Assembly (NCBI RefSeq): GCF_009372255.1
Contig: NZ_LXGN01000023.1
Span: forward strand, 1 to 64,000
Origin: Acinetobacter guerrae
GTDB taxonomy: Bacteria > Pseudomonadota > Gammaproteobacteria > Pseudomonadales > Moraxellaceae
DNA length: 64,000 nucleotides
Direction: 5' to 3'
Each line of letters opens with the position of its first letter. Position 1 is the stretch's first letter. The notes beneath the pieces are model-generated. The model ran no database searches. It was given only the letters and a program-made list of their open reading frames with translations, and was not told where the DNA came from. Positions 51,425 through 60,297 of this stretch are shown one piece after another. The position numbers were made by a program, and so were the translations under genes.

Positions 51425-53281
51425 TTAAACAAAAATACGTGATGCAACCTGATAAGTAATAAACGACATGAGATATGCCAGTCCAAACAAATAAGCAGTC
51501 ATAATCGCCACATTTTTCCATGAACCCGTTTCACGGCGCACTGTTGCCAGAGTCGCTAAACAATGAGGTGCATAGATAAACCACACCAGTAAAGATAACC
51601 CTGTTGCCAGTGACCAACCTGTATCTGGTGCACTGATTAACTGAGTCAGACTTTGCGCGACCGCATCATCTCCTCCAGTCGCTGAAAGTGCATAAACAGT
51701 TCCCAGTGCCGCAACCACGACTTCACGGGCAGCCATAGCAGGAATTAAAGCAATACAAATTTGCCAACTAAATCCAATCGGTGCAAAAATCGGTTGAATT
51801 AAGTGACCTAACATCCCAGCAAAACTATAATCAATGGCAGGCAAAGTCGCGCCTTCAGGGGGTTGTGGAAAAGTACACAAGAACCATAGCAGTACAGATA
51901 ACGCGAAGATAATACCGCCCACACGCTTCAAGAAAATCTTGGCACGATCCAACAAGCCAATACCCACACTTTTAAAGTTTGGAAATCGATAACTTGGTAA
52001 TTCCATAAGTAAAGCATGTTGTGACTTATCTTTCTGTAAGAATTTCATCACAAAAGAAACGATCAACGCACTCAAAATTCCTGCCATATACAGACCAAAT
52101 AACACCAGTCCTTGCAGATTAAAAATGCCCCATACCGTTTGACTTGGAATAAATGCACCAATCAACAAGGCATAAACTGGTAACCGCGCTGAACACGTCA
52201 TCAGTGGTGCGACCATAATCGTAGTAAAACGATCACGCGGGTCACTGATACTACGCGTTGCCATAATGCCAGGAATAGCACAGGCAAAACTGGACAATAG
52301 CGGAATAAAAGCCCGACCACTTAAGCCGGCTTTAAACATCAGTTTATCGAGTAAAAAAGCCGCACGTGGTAAATAACCCGATTCTTCAAGTACCAAAATA
52401 AAAAAGAATAAAATCAAAATCTGCGGCAGAAATACTGCAACCGCACCTGCACCTGCAATAATTCCATCGACCACCAGACTATGCAGCAAAGGCTGAGTAA
52501 TAAAACCACCAACCACTTCACCCAACCAACCAAAAAAGGCTTCAATGCCATCCATAAATGGTGCAGCCCAAGCAAATACCGCCTGAAATACTACAAACAT
52601 CAAAATCGCAAGACTTAATAAGCCTAAAACGGGATGTAAAAAGATTTTATCCAGAAAATCAGAACGCTTATCTTCCTGATCAACATAATGCACGACATCA
52701 TTCAGAATGGTTTCAATTTTCTGGTGATGGCTACCCTTAAGCCCACTTAATTCAGTATGCGGGACGCTAAATTTATTTTGATCGAGTGCAGTCTTGAGCG
52801 TTTCAACGCCTGCATTTCGCACAGCGACTGTTTCAACGACTGGAACCCCTAAACGCTCAGAGAGTTTTTGTGCGTTGACCTGAATCCCACGGCGACGCGC
52901 TTCATCTATCATGTTCAACACGACCAGCACTGGACGACCAAGCTCTAAAACTTCAAGCACCAACCCTAAATGCAGCTTCAGGTTCGTGGCATCAACCACA
53001 CATAAAAAAGCATCTTGCTGTTCTTCACCCTCAATTTTACCCAAGCAAACATCGCGAGTAATGGCTTCATCAGGACTGGTCGCATTTAAACTATAGGTTC
53101 CAGGTAAATCGAGTACCCGTACCGATCTTTTAGACGGCAACTCAAAAAAACCAACTTTACGCTCTACAGTCACGCCAGCATAGTTCGCTACTTTTTGGCG
53201 AGTCCCTGTCAACTGGTTAAATAAAGAGGTCTTACCACAGTTCGGATTTCCAACAAGGGCTATACGAAGAGCTTCACTCAT
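51425..53281 (-). CDS. feoB: Ferrous iron transporter FeoB
   Basis: The main Fe(II) permease. The 618 residues start with a G-protein domain: GNPNCGKTSLFNQLTG (P-loop), VGFFEL, DLPGTYSL, NMIDEA (G4). The permease part contains two GATE-type regions and about 8 transmembrane helices, including CAIPGIMATRS and CSARLPVYALLIGAF. It is shorter than E. coli FeoB (773) but within the range of the compact group, with full Gate motifs. The start overlaps feoA by 4 bp. Confidence 0.96.
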   Translation of the reverse strand: MSEALRIALVGNPNCGKTSLFNQLTGTRQKVANYAGVTVERKVGFFELPSKRSVRVLDLPGTYSLNATSPDEAITRDVCLGKIEGEEQQDAFLCVVDATNLKLHLGLVLEVLELGRPVLVVLNMIDEARRRGIQVNAQKLSERLGVPVVETVAVRNAGVETLKTALDQNKFSVPHTELSGLKGSHHQKIETILNDVVHYVDQEDKRSDFLDKIFLHPVLGLLSLAILMFVVFQAVFAWAAPFMDGIEAFFGWLGEVVGGFITQPLLHSLVVDGIIAGAGAVAVFLPQILILFFFILVLEESGYLPRAAFLLDKLMFKAGLSGRAFIPLLSSFACAIPGIMATRSISDPRDRFTTIMVAPLMTCSARLPVYALLIGAFIPSQTVWGIFNLQGLVLFGLYMAGILSALIVSFVMKFLQKDKSQHALLMELPSYRFPNFKSVGIGLLDRAKIFLKRVGGIIFALSVLLWFLCTFPQPPEGATLPAIDYSFAGMLGHLIQPIFAPIGFSWQICIALIPAMAAREVVVAALGTVYALSATGGDDAVAQSLTQLISAPDTGWSLATGLSLLVWFIYAPHCLATLATVRRETGSWKNVAIMTAYLFGLAYLMSFITYQVASRIFV

Positions 53282-53544
53282 GCTGGAACTCCATCGTTCT
53301 GGCTAATTTCAATTTTTTCAGCTTCAATTTTACGCAATGCGAAACGAGTAAAACCCAATTGAACGAGAATTGGATCCCCTCCAAATACGCCTTTGGTGAT
53401 TACTTCAACCTTCTCACCGGGAACAAAACCGAGGGTTTCCAAGCGACTTGCGACAAGGTCTTGCTGATCTGCATTGCCATCTACGGTACGATTGACCTTG
53501 GTGATGATGGCAGTTTGCTTAACTTTTAACTGTGATAAACGCAC
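53278..53544 (-). CDS. feoA: Ferrous iron transport protein FeoA
   Basis: A small SH3-like cytosolic protein (88 residues) that supports FeoB activity. LGFVPGEKVEVITKGVFGGDPILVQLGFTRFALRKIEAEKI is characteristic. The start is GTG with AGGATC about 11 bases upstream. The stop codon overlaps the feoB start. A Fur-like promoter lies upstream (53572-53601). Confidence 0.9.
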   Translation of the reverse strand: MRLSQLKVKQTAIITKVNRTVDGNADQQDLVASRLETLGFVPGEKVEVITKGVFGGDPILVQLGFTRFALRKIEAEKIEISQNDGVPA

Positions 53545-53571
53545 CGCATCTGATCCTGAACTCTTTTGTAT

Positions 53572-53627
53572 AGTATAACGTCAAATGAGAATAATTAACA
53601 AATAAGGAAGAATTACTATTCTCATGA
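53572..53627 (-). promoter_or_regulatory. feoA: Candidate feoA promoter with Fur-like sites
   Basis: TTGTTA and TATACT are 18 bp apart on the minus strand. The spacer contains ATTATTCTCATTTG, and a divergent copy GAATAGTAATTCTTC lies further upstream. Both are AATGAGAAT-type half-sites, near the Fur consensus but imperfect. Iron repression of feo by Fur is established in many bacteria; binding here is inferred. Confidence 0.4.
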
Positions 53628-53692
53628 TGATCTGCCTCTCGACAGGTTGAAAATTTTCACCTAAAGTACTGATCATTCAAGAGATAAACAAA

Positions 53693-54613
53693 ATGACCAT
53701 CACCAAGAAACCACGAATTCCAGCGGCCGTACACATCCCTGAACAATTTAGTTTTTTGCAGGGTTTTCGTGATTATTTGGTGGCTCAGAGTGTGAGTCCA
53801 CATACTCGCAATGCTTATTTAAGCGATTTAATCCAATGCGGCAGCCTGTCTGCTGTTAATTTGACCAATTGGTCAAGTGATGACGTTTCAGATGTCATGA
53901 TTGAACTGACCAAACTCGGCAAAAGTCCACGTTCTATTGCACGTTGTCTGTCTGCTTTGCGTCAGTTTTATAAATTTATGCGCGAACAAAAGCTAAGAAC
54001 AGATAACCCCATGGCAAATCATAAAAGTCCAAAACTTGGTCGTGCATTGCCTAAAGATCTGTCTGAACAAGATGTCGAAGCGCTTATACAGGCTCCCAAT
54101 ACAGAGAATGCGTTGGGATTACGTGACCGTGCCATGCTAGAAGTTTTATATGCATGCGGCTTACGTGTTTCAGAACTCTTAAATCTGCGACTAGATTTAA
54201 TTAATTTAAAACAGGGTTATTTGCGTATTACAGGCAAAGGCAATAAAGAGCGTCTAGTTCCAATGGGACAGTTCGCGACCGACTGGATCGAGCGTTATTT
54301 AGCACAATCACGCCCTCATTTATATAAAACCAGCACTGACTATTTGTTTCTCACCCAACATGGCGGCATTATGAGTCGACAAAATTTCTGGTACGCGATT
54401 AAGCGTTATGCCCTGCAAGCCAACATTCAAGCTGATTTATCTCCACATACTTTGCGCCATGCTTTTGCCACACATTTGCTGAATCATGGGGCAGACTTAC
54501 GTGTAGTACAAATGCTGTTGGGACATAGTGATTTATCCACCACGCAAATTTATACCCACGTCGCTCAAGTTCGTATGCAACAGTTGCATGCCCAACATCA
54601 TCCACGCGGCTAG
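53693..54613 (+). CDS. xerD: Tyrosine recombinase XerD
   Basis: Site-specific recombinase that, with XerC, resolves chromosome dimers at dif. The 306 residues contain the N-terminal SAM-like domain (FRDYLVAQSVSPHTRNAYLSDL) and the catalytic domain. ACGLRVSELLNL (Arg), GKGNKERLVPM (Lys), SPHTLRHAFATHLLNHGADLRVVQMLLGHSDLSTTQIYTHV (His-x-x-Arg, His/Lys and Tyr) give the full active-site set. The next gene encodes a DsbC-like protein, as in E. coli (xerD-dsbC), which favours XerD over XerC. Confidence 0.9.
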   Translation: MTITKKPRIPAAVHIPEQFSFLQGFRDYLVAQSVSPHTRNAYLSDLIQCGSLSAVNLTNWSSDDVSDVMIELTKLGKSPRSIARCLSALRQFYKFMREQKLRTDNPMANHKSPKLGRALPKDLSEQDVEALIQAPNTENALGLRDRAMLEVLYACGLRVSELLNLRLDLINLKQGYLRITGKGNKERLVPMGQFATDWIERYLAQSRPHLYKTSTDYLFLTQHGGIMSRQNFWYAIKRYALQANIQADLSPHTLRHAFATHLLNHGADLRVVQMLLGHSDLSTTQIYTHVAQVRMQQLHAQHHPRG

Positions 54614-54766
54614 ATACAAACGACTAAAGACCAATCAAAATAATGTGACCAACTCTACAAAAATATCCATTATTTTTTACAGTTCATATTGAATAAAACA
54701 CATAGCCCATTCTTTTTTTTGTTATTCTTAGCCCTTTCCACATAGAATTTTGATAAAGGGTTGTCT

Positions 54767-55582
54767 ATGTTGTTTACCCGATCTCGTCTTTTTTTAGCAT
54801 GTACTGTGGCAACAACTCTCGCCCTTACTGCTTGCTCTAAAGAAAACTCAGCACAAAAACAAGATACCTTAACAGCTAGTGCGCCTGCGACTGGAGAAGC
54901 ATCAACGTTAACTGAACGTAATGCCCAACAGCGTTTGGCTACAACACTGCAACAACAGTTTCAAAAAGCCAATATTAATGCCAAAGTGCTTGATATCAAA
55001 CCGACTGAAGTTCCAAATTTATATTGGGTTAATCTTGAAGGCATGAGTTCAGTATATGCCACCAGTGATGGTAAATATATTATTCAGGGTGAAGTCATTC
55101 GTTTGGGTGATAAAGAGTTGACCAATGTTGGTGATGCACTGCAATCTTCAGAAAATAAAAAGCGGTTCTCTGCGCTCAAAACTGAAGACTTGATTGTTTA
55201 TCCAGCCAGCAACGGTAAAGCCAAACATGTGATTTATGTGTTTACCGATTCAAGCTGCCCATATTGCCACAAATTGCATGAACATTTAGCCGAGATTAAT
55301 AGTAAAGGAATCGAGGTGCGTTATATTGCATGGCCACGTGGTGAACAATTTATGCCAACGATGGAAGCGATCTGGTGTAGTGAAGATCGTAAGTCTGCAT
55401 TTGACCAATCTGTTCAAGGTTTACCTGTACAAGCAGCCCAATGTAAAAATCCTGTTCGTGAACAATACCAATTGGGTCTAAATATTGGAGTCAATGGAAC
55501 GCCTGCTATTTACAACAGTGAAGGACAATATCTAGGGGGTTATCTGACTCCTGATGAGTTGATGAAACGACTGGAAAAATAA
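54767..55582 (+). CDS. dsbC: DsbC-like disulfide isomerase, apparent lipoprotein
   Basis: A periplasmic thiol:disulfide isomerase of the DsbC/DsbG group, 271 residues. The thioredoxin-type domain has the active-site motif SSCPYCHKLHEHL (CPYC), GVNGTPAIYNSEG with the cis-proline, and GGYLTPDELMKRL. The N-terminal DsbC dimerisation domain (VLDIKPTEVPNLYWVNLEGMSSVYATSDGKYIIQGEV) is also present. The signal peptide ends in LTAC, a lipobox with Ser at +2, so the protein should be lipid-anchored, unlike the soluble E. coli enzyme. I start at ATG 54767 because AAAGGG lies 6 bases upstream; the track start at 54761 is a TTG. Confidence 0.88.
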   Translation: MLFTRSRLFLACTVATTLALTACSKENSAQKQDTLTASAPATGEASTLTERNAQQRLATTLQQQFQKANINAKVLDIKPTEVPNLYWVNLEGMSSVYATSDGKYIIQGEVIRLGDKELTNVGDALQSSENKKRFSALKTEDLIVYPASNGKAKHVIYVFTDSSCPYCHKLHEHLAEINSKGIEVRYIAWPRGEQFMPTMEAIWCSEDRKSAFDQSVQGLPVQAAQCKNPVREQYQLGLNIGVNGTPAIYNSEGQYLGGYLTPDELMKRLEK

Positions 55583-55622
55583 ATATTCACAGTCATTACC
55601 ATAATTTCTAAAAATTTGACGC

Positions 55623-55650
55623 AGGGCGAAGATAAAGCATACTTCGCCCT
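55623..55650 (+). terminator. Hairpin downstream of dsbC
   Basis: AGGGCGAAG and CTTCGCCCT flank a 10-base loop. A T-run (CTTTTTTT) comes only about 14 bases after the stem, so termination is plausible but not strong. Confidence 0.4.
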
Positions 55651-55718
55651 AGAGTCTGGCGCTTTTTTTAGCTATGATCTAGCCTTGTTTATTTTTTAAT
55701 GCATGTATGGAGTGTGAC

Positions 55719-57020
55719 GTGAAACCAGTTCGTCTGGCAATACTCGGTCTTGGAACCGTTGGTGGTGGAGCCCTTAAACTATTACAAGAAAACGCTGCTG
55801 AAATTAAACGTCGCACCGGCCGTGAAATTCAAATTACCCATGTTGGCACTCGCCGCCCCCGTCCAGATCTTGAATTAGAAGGTATCAAGCAAAGCGCAGA
55901 CCTCATGGAGATCGTACGTCAGCCTGATGTTGATGTGGTAGTTGAAGTTATGGGCGGTCTCCATCCTGCCTATGAAGTAATTATGGAAGCCATTAAACAT
56001 GGCAAACAAGTCGTTACTGCCAACAAAGCCTTGCTTGCAGAACATGGCAACGAACTCTTTAAGGCCGCCGAAGACAATGCCGTACAAATCGCTTATGAAG
56101 CGGCAGTTGCAGGTGGTATTCCAATTATTAAAGTCATTCGTGAAGGTTTGGCAGCAAACCGTATTGAATGGCTTGCAGGCATTATTAATGGTACAGGTAA
56201 CTTTATCCTGACCGAAATGCGTGATAAAGGTCGTGCCTTTGCCGATGTTCTTAAAGAAGCTCAGGAACTCGGTTATGCCGAAGCCGATCCAACTTTTGAT
56301 GTGGAAGGCATTGATGCAGCTCATAAACTCACGATTTTAGCTTCGTGTGCGTTTGGTATTCCTTTACAGTTTGACAAGGTCTACACCGAAGGCATTAGCA
56401 AGATTACTGCTCAGGATGTCAAATATGCAGAAGATCTTGGCTTTCGTATTAAACACCTCGGTATTGCACGCCGTGCTGAACATGGTATTGAACTTCGTGT
56501 TCACCCAACACTTATTCCAGAAGAACAATTGATTGCAAATGTCAATGGAGTCAAAAATGCGGTGCTTGTACAAGCTCATGCCGTTGGCCCAACATTATAT
56601 TATGGTGCAGGCGCAGGTGCAGGCCCAACAGCTTCTGCTGTAGTTGCCGATATCGTGGATATTGTACGCGATATTTCTTACACTGAAGATGGTGCAGGAA
56701 CGATTCCTCAATTGGCTTTTGAAGCTTTGACAGATTTACCTATCCTCAAACGCGAAGAGATGACCACTGGCTACTATCTACGTGTCGATGCCGAAGACCA
56801 GACAGGCGTACTTGCAGATATCACCACTATTCTCAGTCGTGCTGGCATCAGCATTGATGCAATCATGCAACAATCTCGCTTAAAAGACTTAATCCCGATC
56901 GTTATCTTAACTGACCCAGTGGTTGAATCAAAAATGGATGACGCGATTGCCAAAATTCAGGCTTTACCTGCAATTCATGGCGAAATCGTACGAATTCGTT
57001 TAGAATCGCTGGATAGTTAA
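55719..57020 (+). CDS. hom: Homoserine dehydrogenase
   Basis: Reduces aspartate semialdehyde to homoserine, the committed step to threonine and methionine. The 433-residue protein starts MKPVRLAILGLGTVGGG (NADP-binding). DVVVEVMGG, TANKALLAEHG, YEAAVAGGIPIIKVIREG, GIINGTGNFILTEM and the YGAGAGAGPTASAV segment are typical. A C-terminal ACT domain (YYLRVDAEDQTGVLADITTIL) likely binds threonine for feedback control. The GTG start at 55719 has GGAG upstream; the track start (55707) adds MECD and is less likely. It is followed by thrC. Confidence 0.95.
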   Translation: MKPVRLAILGLGTVGGGALKLLQENAAEIKRRTGREIQITHVGTRRPRPDLELEGIKQSADLMEIVRQPDVDVVVEVMGGLHPAYEVIMEAIKHGKQVVTANKALLAEHGNELFKAAEDNAVQIAYEAAVAGGIPIIKVIREGLAANRIEWLAGIINGTGNFILTEMRDKGRAFADVLKEAQELGYAEADPTFDVEGIDAAHKLTILASCAFGIPLQFDKVYTEGISKITAQDVKYAEDLGFRIKHLGIARRAEHGIELRVHPTLIPEEQLIANVNGVKNAVLVQAHAVGPTLYYGAGAGAGPTASAVVADIVDIVRDISYTEDGAGTIPQLAFEALTDLPILKREEMTTGYYLRVDAEDQTGVLADITTILSRAGISIDAIMQQSRLKDLIPIVILTDPVVESKMDDAIAKIQALPAIHGEIVRIRLESLDS

Positions 57021-57027
57021 ACAGTTT

Positions 57028-57101
57028 AAATCTCCCCACTCCCCTCTTTAATAAAGAGGAGGAACTCCCCCCTTTGTAAAAGGGAGGTTGGGAGGGATTT
57101 T
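57028..57101. repeat. C-rich palindromic intergenic repeat, copy B (hom-thrC)
   Basis: AAATCTCCCCACTCCC opens and GGGAGGTTGGGAGGGATTT closes an imperfect palindrome of about 74 bp with an internal CCCCCCTTT/AAAGGG hairpin. It is related to the repeat at 14035-14105 over most of its length. The ORF-track N-terminal extension of thrC is translated from its right end. Confidence 0.75.
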
Positions 57102-57129
57102 CTCTCTACCTCACATTTGGAACATCATC

Positions 57130-58269
57130 ATGTCTAATGCCAATCGTTATACCGGTCTAGTTGATCGTTATCGTGACCGTTTGCCAGTTTCAGCAACGAC
57201 ACGTGCTATTTCTTTAGGAGAAGGGAATACCCCACTGATTAAACTAGAGAATATTCCACGTCTGATTGGCAAAAATGTTGAAATCTATGTGAAGTATGAA
57301 GGCTTAAACCCAACAGGTTCATTCAAAGACCGCGGCATGACCATGGCTGTGACTAAAGCAGTTGAAGAAGGCTCTAAAGCGATTATCTGTGCATCTACAG
57401 GTAACACTTCTGCTGCTGCTGCTGCTTATGCTGCACGTGCAGGCATTAAGGCTTTTGTTTTAATTCCAGAAGGCAAAATTGCGATGGGTAAAATGGCGCA
57501 AGCCATGATGTATGGTGCAATCACCATGCAAATCCGTGGTAACTTTGACGATGGTATGCGTCTGGTGAAAGAAGTGGCTGATCAGGCTCCTGTCACCATT
57601 GTAAACTCAATCAATCCTTACCGTTTACAAGGTCAAAAAACCATTGCTTATGAAATCGTAGAAGCATTGGGCCGTGCGCCAGATTATCACTGCTTACCAG
57701 TCGGTAATGCTGGAAACATTACTGCACACTGGATGGGTTATACCGAAGCAGTGGCGAATCAGCCTGCGGATCAGTTTGAACAAGTCATTTATGATGCCGC
57801 AACAGATCAATTCACAGGCCCTAAACCAGAAGGCTTACCAACTATGGTGGGTTATCAAGCATCTGGCGCTGCTCCTTTCTTACGTGGCGCACCTGTTGAA
57901 CAACCTGAAACTGTAGCAACAGCCATTCGTATTGGTAATCCACAAAGCTGGAATCATGCCAAAGCAGTTGTTCGTGATTCTAAAGGTTGGTTTGATGAAC
58001 TTCAGGATAGCGAAATTCTTGAAGCACAACGCTTACTGTCTATGTACGAAGGTGTGTTTGTAGAACCTGCCTCTGCTGCATCTATTGGTGGTGCGATTCG
58101 TGATATCAAAGCGGGTAAAATTGCAGAAGGTTCTGTGATTGTTTGTACAGTGACAGGCAACGGCTTAAAAGACCCTGATACTGCAATCAAGCAATGTGCA
58201 GATGCAGTCATGCTATCTATTGATGCAACTATGACTCAAGTCAAAGATTCTATTCTGTCAAATATGTAA
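57130..58269 (+). CDS. thrC: Threonine synthase
   Basis: A PLP enzyme that converts O-phosphohomoserine to threonine. The 379 residues begin MSNANRYTGLVDRYRDRLPV. SLGEGNTPLIKLENIPR, NPTGSFKDRGMTMAVTKA (PLP lysine), ICASTGNTSAAAAAYAARAG and CLPVGNAGNITAHWMGY are typical. The ATG at 57130 has TTTGGAAC upstream. The track start at 57088 would start inside the repeat and is rejected. It is transcribed after hom. Confidence 0.95.
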   Translation: MSNANRYTGLVDRYRDRLPVSATTRAISLGEGNTPLIKLENIPRLIGKNVEIYVKYEGLNPTGSFKDRGMTMAVTKAVEEGSKAIICASTGNTSAAAAAYAARAGIKAFVLIPEGKIAMGKMAQAMMYGAITMQIRGNFDDGMRLVKEVADQAPVTIVNSINPYRLQGQKTIAYEIVEALGRAPDYHCLPVGNAGNITAHWMGYTEAVANQPADQFEQVIYDAATDQFTGPKPEGLPTMVGYQASGAAPFLRGAPVEQPETVATAIRIGNPQSWNHAKAVVRDSKGWFDELQDSEILEAQRLLSMYEGVFVEPASAASIGGAIRDIKAGKIAEGSVIVCTVTGNGLKDPDTAIKQCADAVMLSIDATMTQVKDSILSNM

Positions 58270-58280
58270 GTTTAGACCTG

Positions 58281-58318
58281 AAATAAAAAACCAGTTGTTT
58301 CCAACTGGTTTTTTATTT
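58281..58318. terminator. Terminator between thrC and pbpG
   Basis: AAATAAAAAACCAGTTG, TTTC and its exact complement form a 17-bp stem with T-runs on both strands, placed between two convergent genes. Confidence 0.88.
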
Positions 58319-58362
58319 CAATATTGATCGTAAATCTAAAAAAAATGCGATTTTAAATAATT

Positions 58363-59421
58363 TTAAAGACGTTTTGGCTGCTGAGATAACCAAGTCAATA
58401 AATTAGTTGCATCATTGGTACGTGCCTGTGAACTCGAAGCTCCCAATAATACCACTACTGCTGGTCGCGAATTCACTGTCGTATGCATCACAACACAACG
58501 CCCTGCTTCATTAATATAACCCGTTTTAGACAGATTGATATTCCAGCCACCATTGCGCACTAATGCATTAGTGTTGTTAGATTTAAGTACACGATATCCT
58601 AGATTAAAGTCATAGGTCGGTGTAGTTGAAAACTGACGAATCAAACCGTATTGAGATGCTGCACTCGCTAAAATTCCCAGATCACGTGCAGAAGCCACAT
58701 TATGCGGATCCAATCCTGTAGACTCGACATAGTGAGTTGAAGTCATACCTAACTGACGCGCTTTAGCATTCATCGCAGCCACAAAAGCACTACGTCCACC
58801 TGGATAGGTTCGTGCAAGTGCTGCGGCCGCAGGGTTTTCAGACTTCATTAAAGCAAACAACAACACTTCAGCACGATTCATCGTATCGCCCGCACGTAGG
58901 GTTGAGCTAGAGTTTTTGCCACCCGCACCCGCAAAATCGATTTGCTGTAAGGTGATTTCTTCAGACATATCTAGACGTGCATCTGAAGTCACAACAGCCG
59001 TCATCAGTTTAGTCAAAGACGCTATAGGAAAGGCTGTATTCGTATTTTTACTGTAAAGTACTTCACCCGTCTGTGCATCCATCACTAACGCTGCACGAGC
59101 ATTTACTGAAGGCTGAGAACCATAGCCACCCGTGTCACGAATCACGACTTTCGGTGTAGACGAAATTGAAGTATTTATGCTTGACGTTGGTGTAGCACTA
59201 CTACGTACACTGGTACTAATACTAGTCGAACCTTGCGGGCTTGGTTCAAGCTCACCATCATCATTTAAAAGCTGGCTTGCTTGATCAGATGACCAATTTA
59301 ATGCTGCAGATCCGCCACCCGTAGAAGGATTGACAATAATCTCAGCAAAGCTCGCCGAGCTTAGTGCAAATAAAACCGACATGCTCAAAACATGCATTAA
59401 TGATTTTTTAGAATTTTTCAC
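58363..59421 (-). CDS. pbpG: D-Ala-D-Ala endopeptidase PbpG (PBP7-type)
   Basis: A low-molecular-weight penicillin-binding protein, periplasmic, that trims peptidoglycan cross-links. The 352 residues carry a signal peptide (LSMSVLFALSSASFA) and a Ser/Thr-rich stretch of about 60 residues. The peptidase S11 domain follows with ASLTKLM (SxxK, Ser about 135), KSENPAAAALAR (SxN) and SKTGYINEAG (KTG). The track start (59427) is a TTG; the GTG two codons in lies at a better distance from an upstream GAG. It is divergent from the gacA-like gene. Confidence 0.88.
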   Translation of the reverse strand: MKNSKKSLMHVLSMSVLFALSSASFAEIIVNPSTGGGSAALNWSSDQASQLLNDDGELEPSPQGSTSISTSVRSSATPTSSINTSISSTPKVVIRDTGGYGSQPSVNARAALVMDAQTGEVLYSKNTNTAFPIASLTKLMTAVVTSDARLDMSEEITLQQIDFAGAGGKNSSSTLRAGDTMNRAEVLLFALMKSENPAAAALARTYPGGRSAFVAAMNAKARQLGMTSTHYVESTGLDPHNVASARDLGILASAASQYGLIRQFSTTPTYDFNLGYRVLKSNNTNALVRNGGWNINLSKTGYINEAGRCVVMHTTVNSRPAVVVLLGASSSQARTNDATNLLTWLSQQPKRL

Positions 59422-59634
59422 GATCAATTACTCAACTCAGGGTACACAGATTTGCTTCTTACCTACATTATGCCTTACATTTGGAGTAACGGCATGCAAA
59501 TAATGACGGCAGCACTGTGTACAACTATTCTCTCAAACTTATGTGAATAGGATTGCTAATTTTGTCATTACATTGCAAGTAAATTTTGCTTTATGTAACA
59601 AAAAAACATCTTTTTTTAGTCCAAGGAGGCCAGC

Positions 59635-60270
59635 GTGATCACAGTATTAGTGGTTGATGATCATGAATTAGTACGCACAGGGATCTGTCGTATGCTAGAA
59701 GATCAAACTGGTGTTGAAGTGATTGGGCAGGCAGAATCAGGTGAAGAAGCGATTGCCATTGTACGTCAGCAACATCCACAGGTCGTACTTCTAGATGTCA
59801 ATATGCCTGGTATTGGCGGTGTTGAAACCACACGGCGTTTATTACAAACCGCACCTGAGACAAAAGTTATTGCGGTGAGTGGTCTGGCAGAAGAACCTTA
59901 TCCATCTTTGTTATTAAAAGCTGGGGCTAAAGGTTATATCACTAAAGGCGCTCCCATTACCGAAATGGTAAGAGCCATTAATAAAGTGATGCAAGGTGGA
60001 AAATATTTTAGTGCAGACATTGCGGAACAACTCGCCAGTTCTTACTTATCAGATACTCAGCAATCGCCTTTTGATGCACTATCTGAACGTGAAATGCAGG
60101 TTGCAATGATGGTGGTCAATTGCATCAGCGCACAGGAAATCGCTGATAAGCTTTTTGTGAGTGTGAAAACTGTGAATACTTACCGTTATCGTATTTTTGA
60201 AAAGCTAGATCTCGATAGTGATGTCAAACTCACCCATCTCGCCATTCGTTATGGGCTCATTAAACCTTAA
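59635..60270 (+). CDS. gacA: GacA/UvrY-type response regulator
   Basis: A LuxR-family response regulator of 211 residues. The receiver domain has VVDDHELVR, VVLLDVNMPGIGG (phospho-Asp) and the Lys in AKGYITKGA. The helix-turn-helix is LSEREMQVAMMVVNCISAQEIADKLFVSVKTVNTYRYRIFEKL. The sequence is closest to GacA/UvrY, which activates csrA-antagonising small RNAs; its partner kinase (GacS/BarA) is not nearby. The start is GTG with a perfect AAGGAGG upstream. Confidence 0.88.
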   Translation: MITVLVVDDHELVRTGICRMLEDQTGVEVIGQAESGEEAIAIVRQQHPQVVLLDVNMPGIGGVETTRRLLQTAPETKVIAVSGLAEEPYPSLLLKAGAKGYITKGAPITEMVRAINKVMQGGKYFSADIAEQLASSYLSDTQQSPFDALSEREMQVAMMVVNCISAQEIADKLFVSVKTVNTYRYRIFEKLDLDSDVKLTHLAIRYGLIKP

Positions 60271-60297
60271 TATTATTATCAAGAGTTCAATAAGATA

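Noticed and set aside
55875-56324. 149-residue minus-strand ORF inside hom
   Set aside because: It is a shadow in the opposite frame of a strongly conserved gene and has no domain signature.
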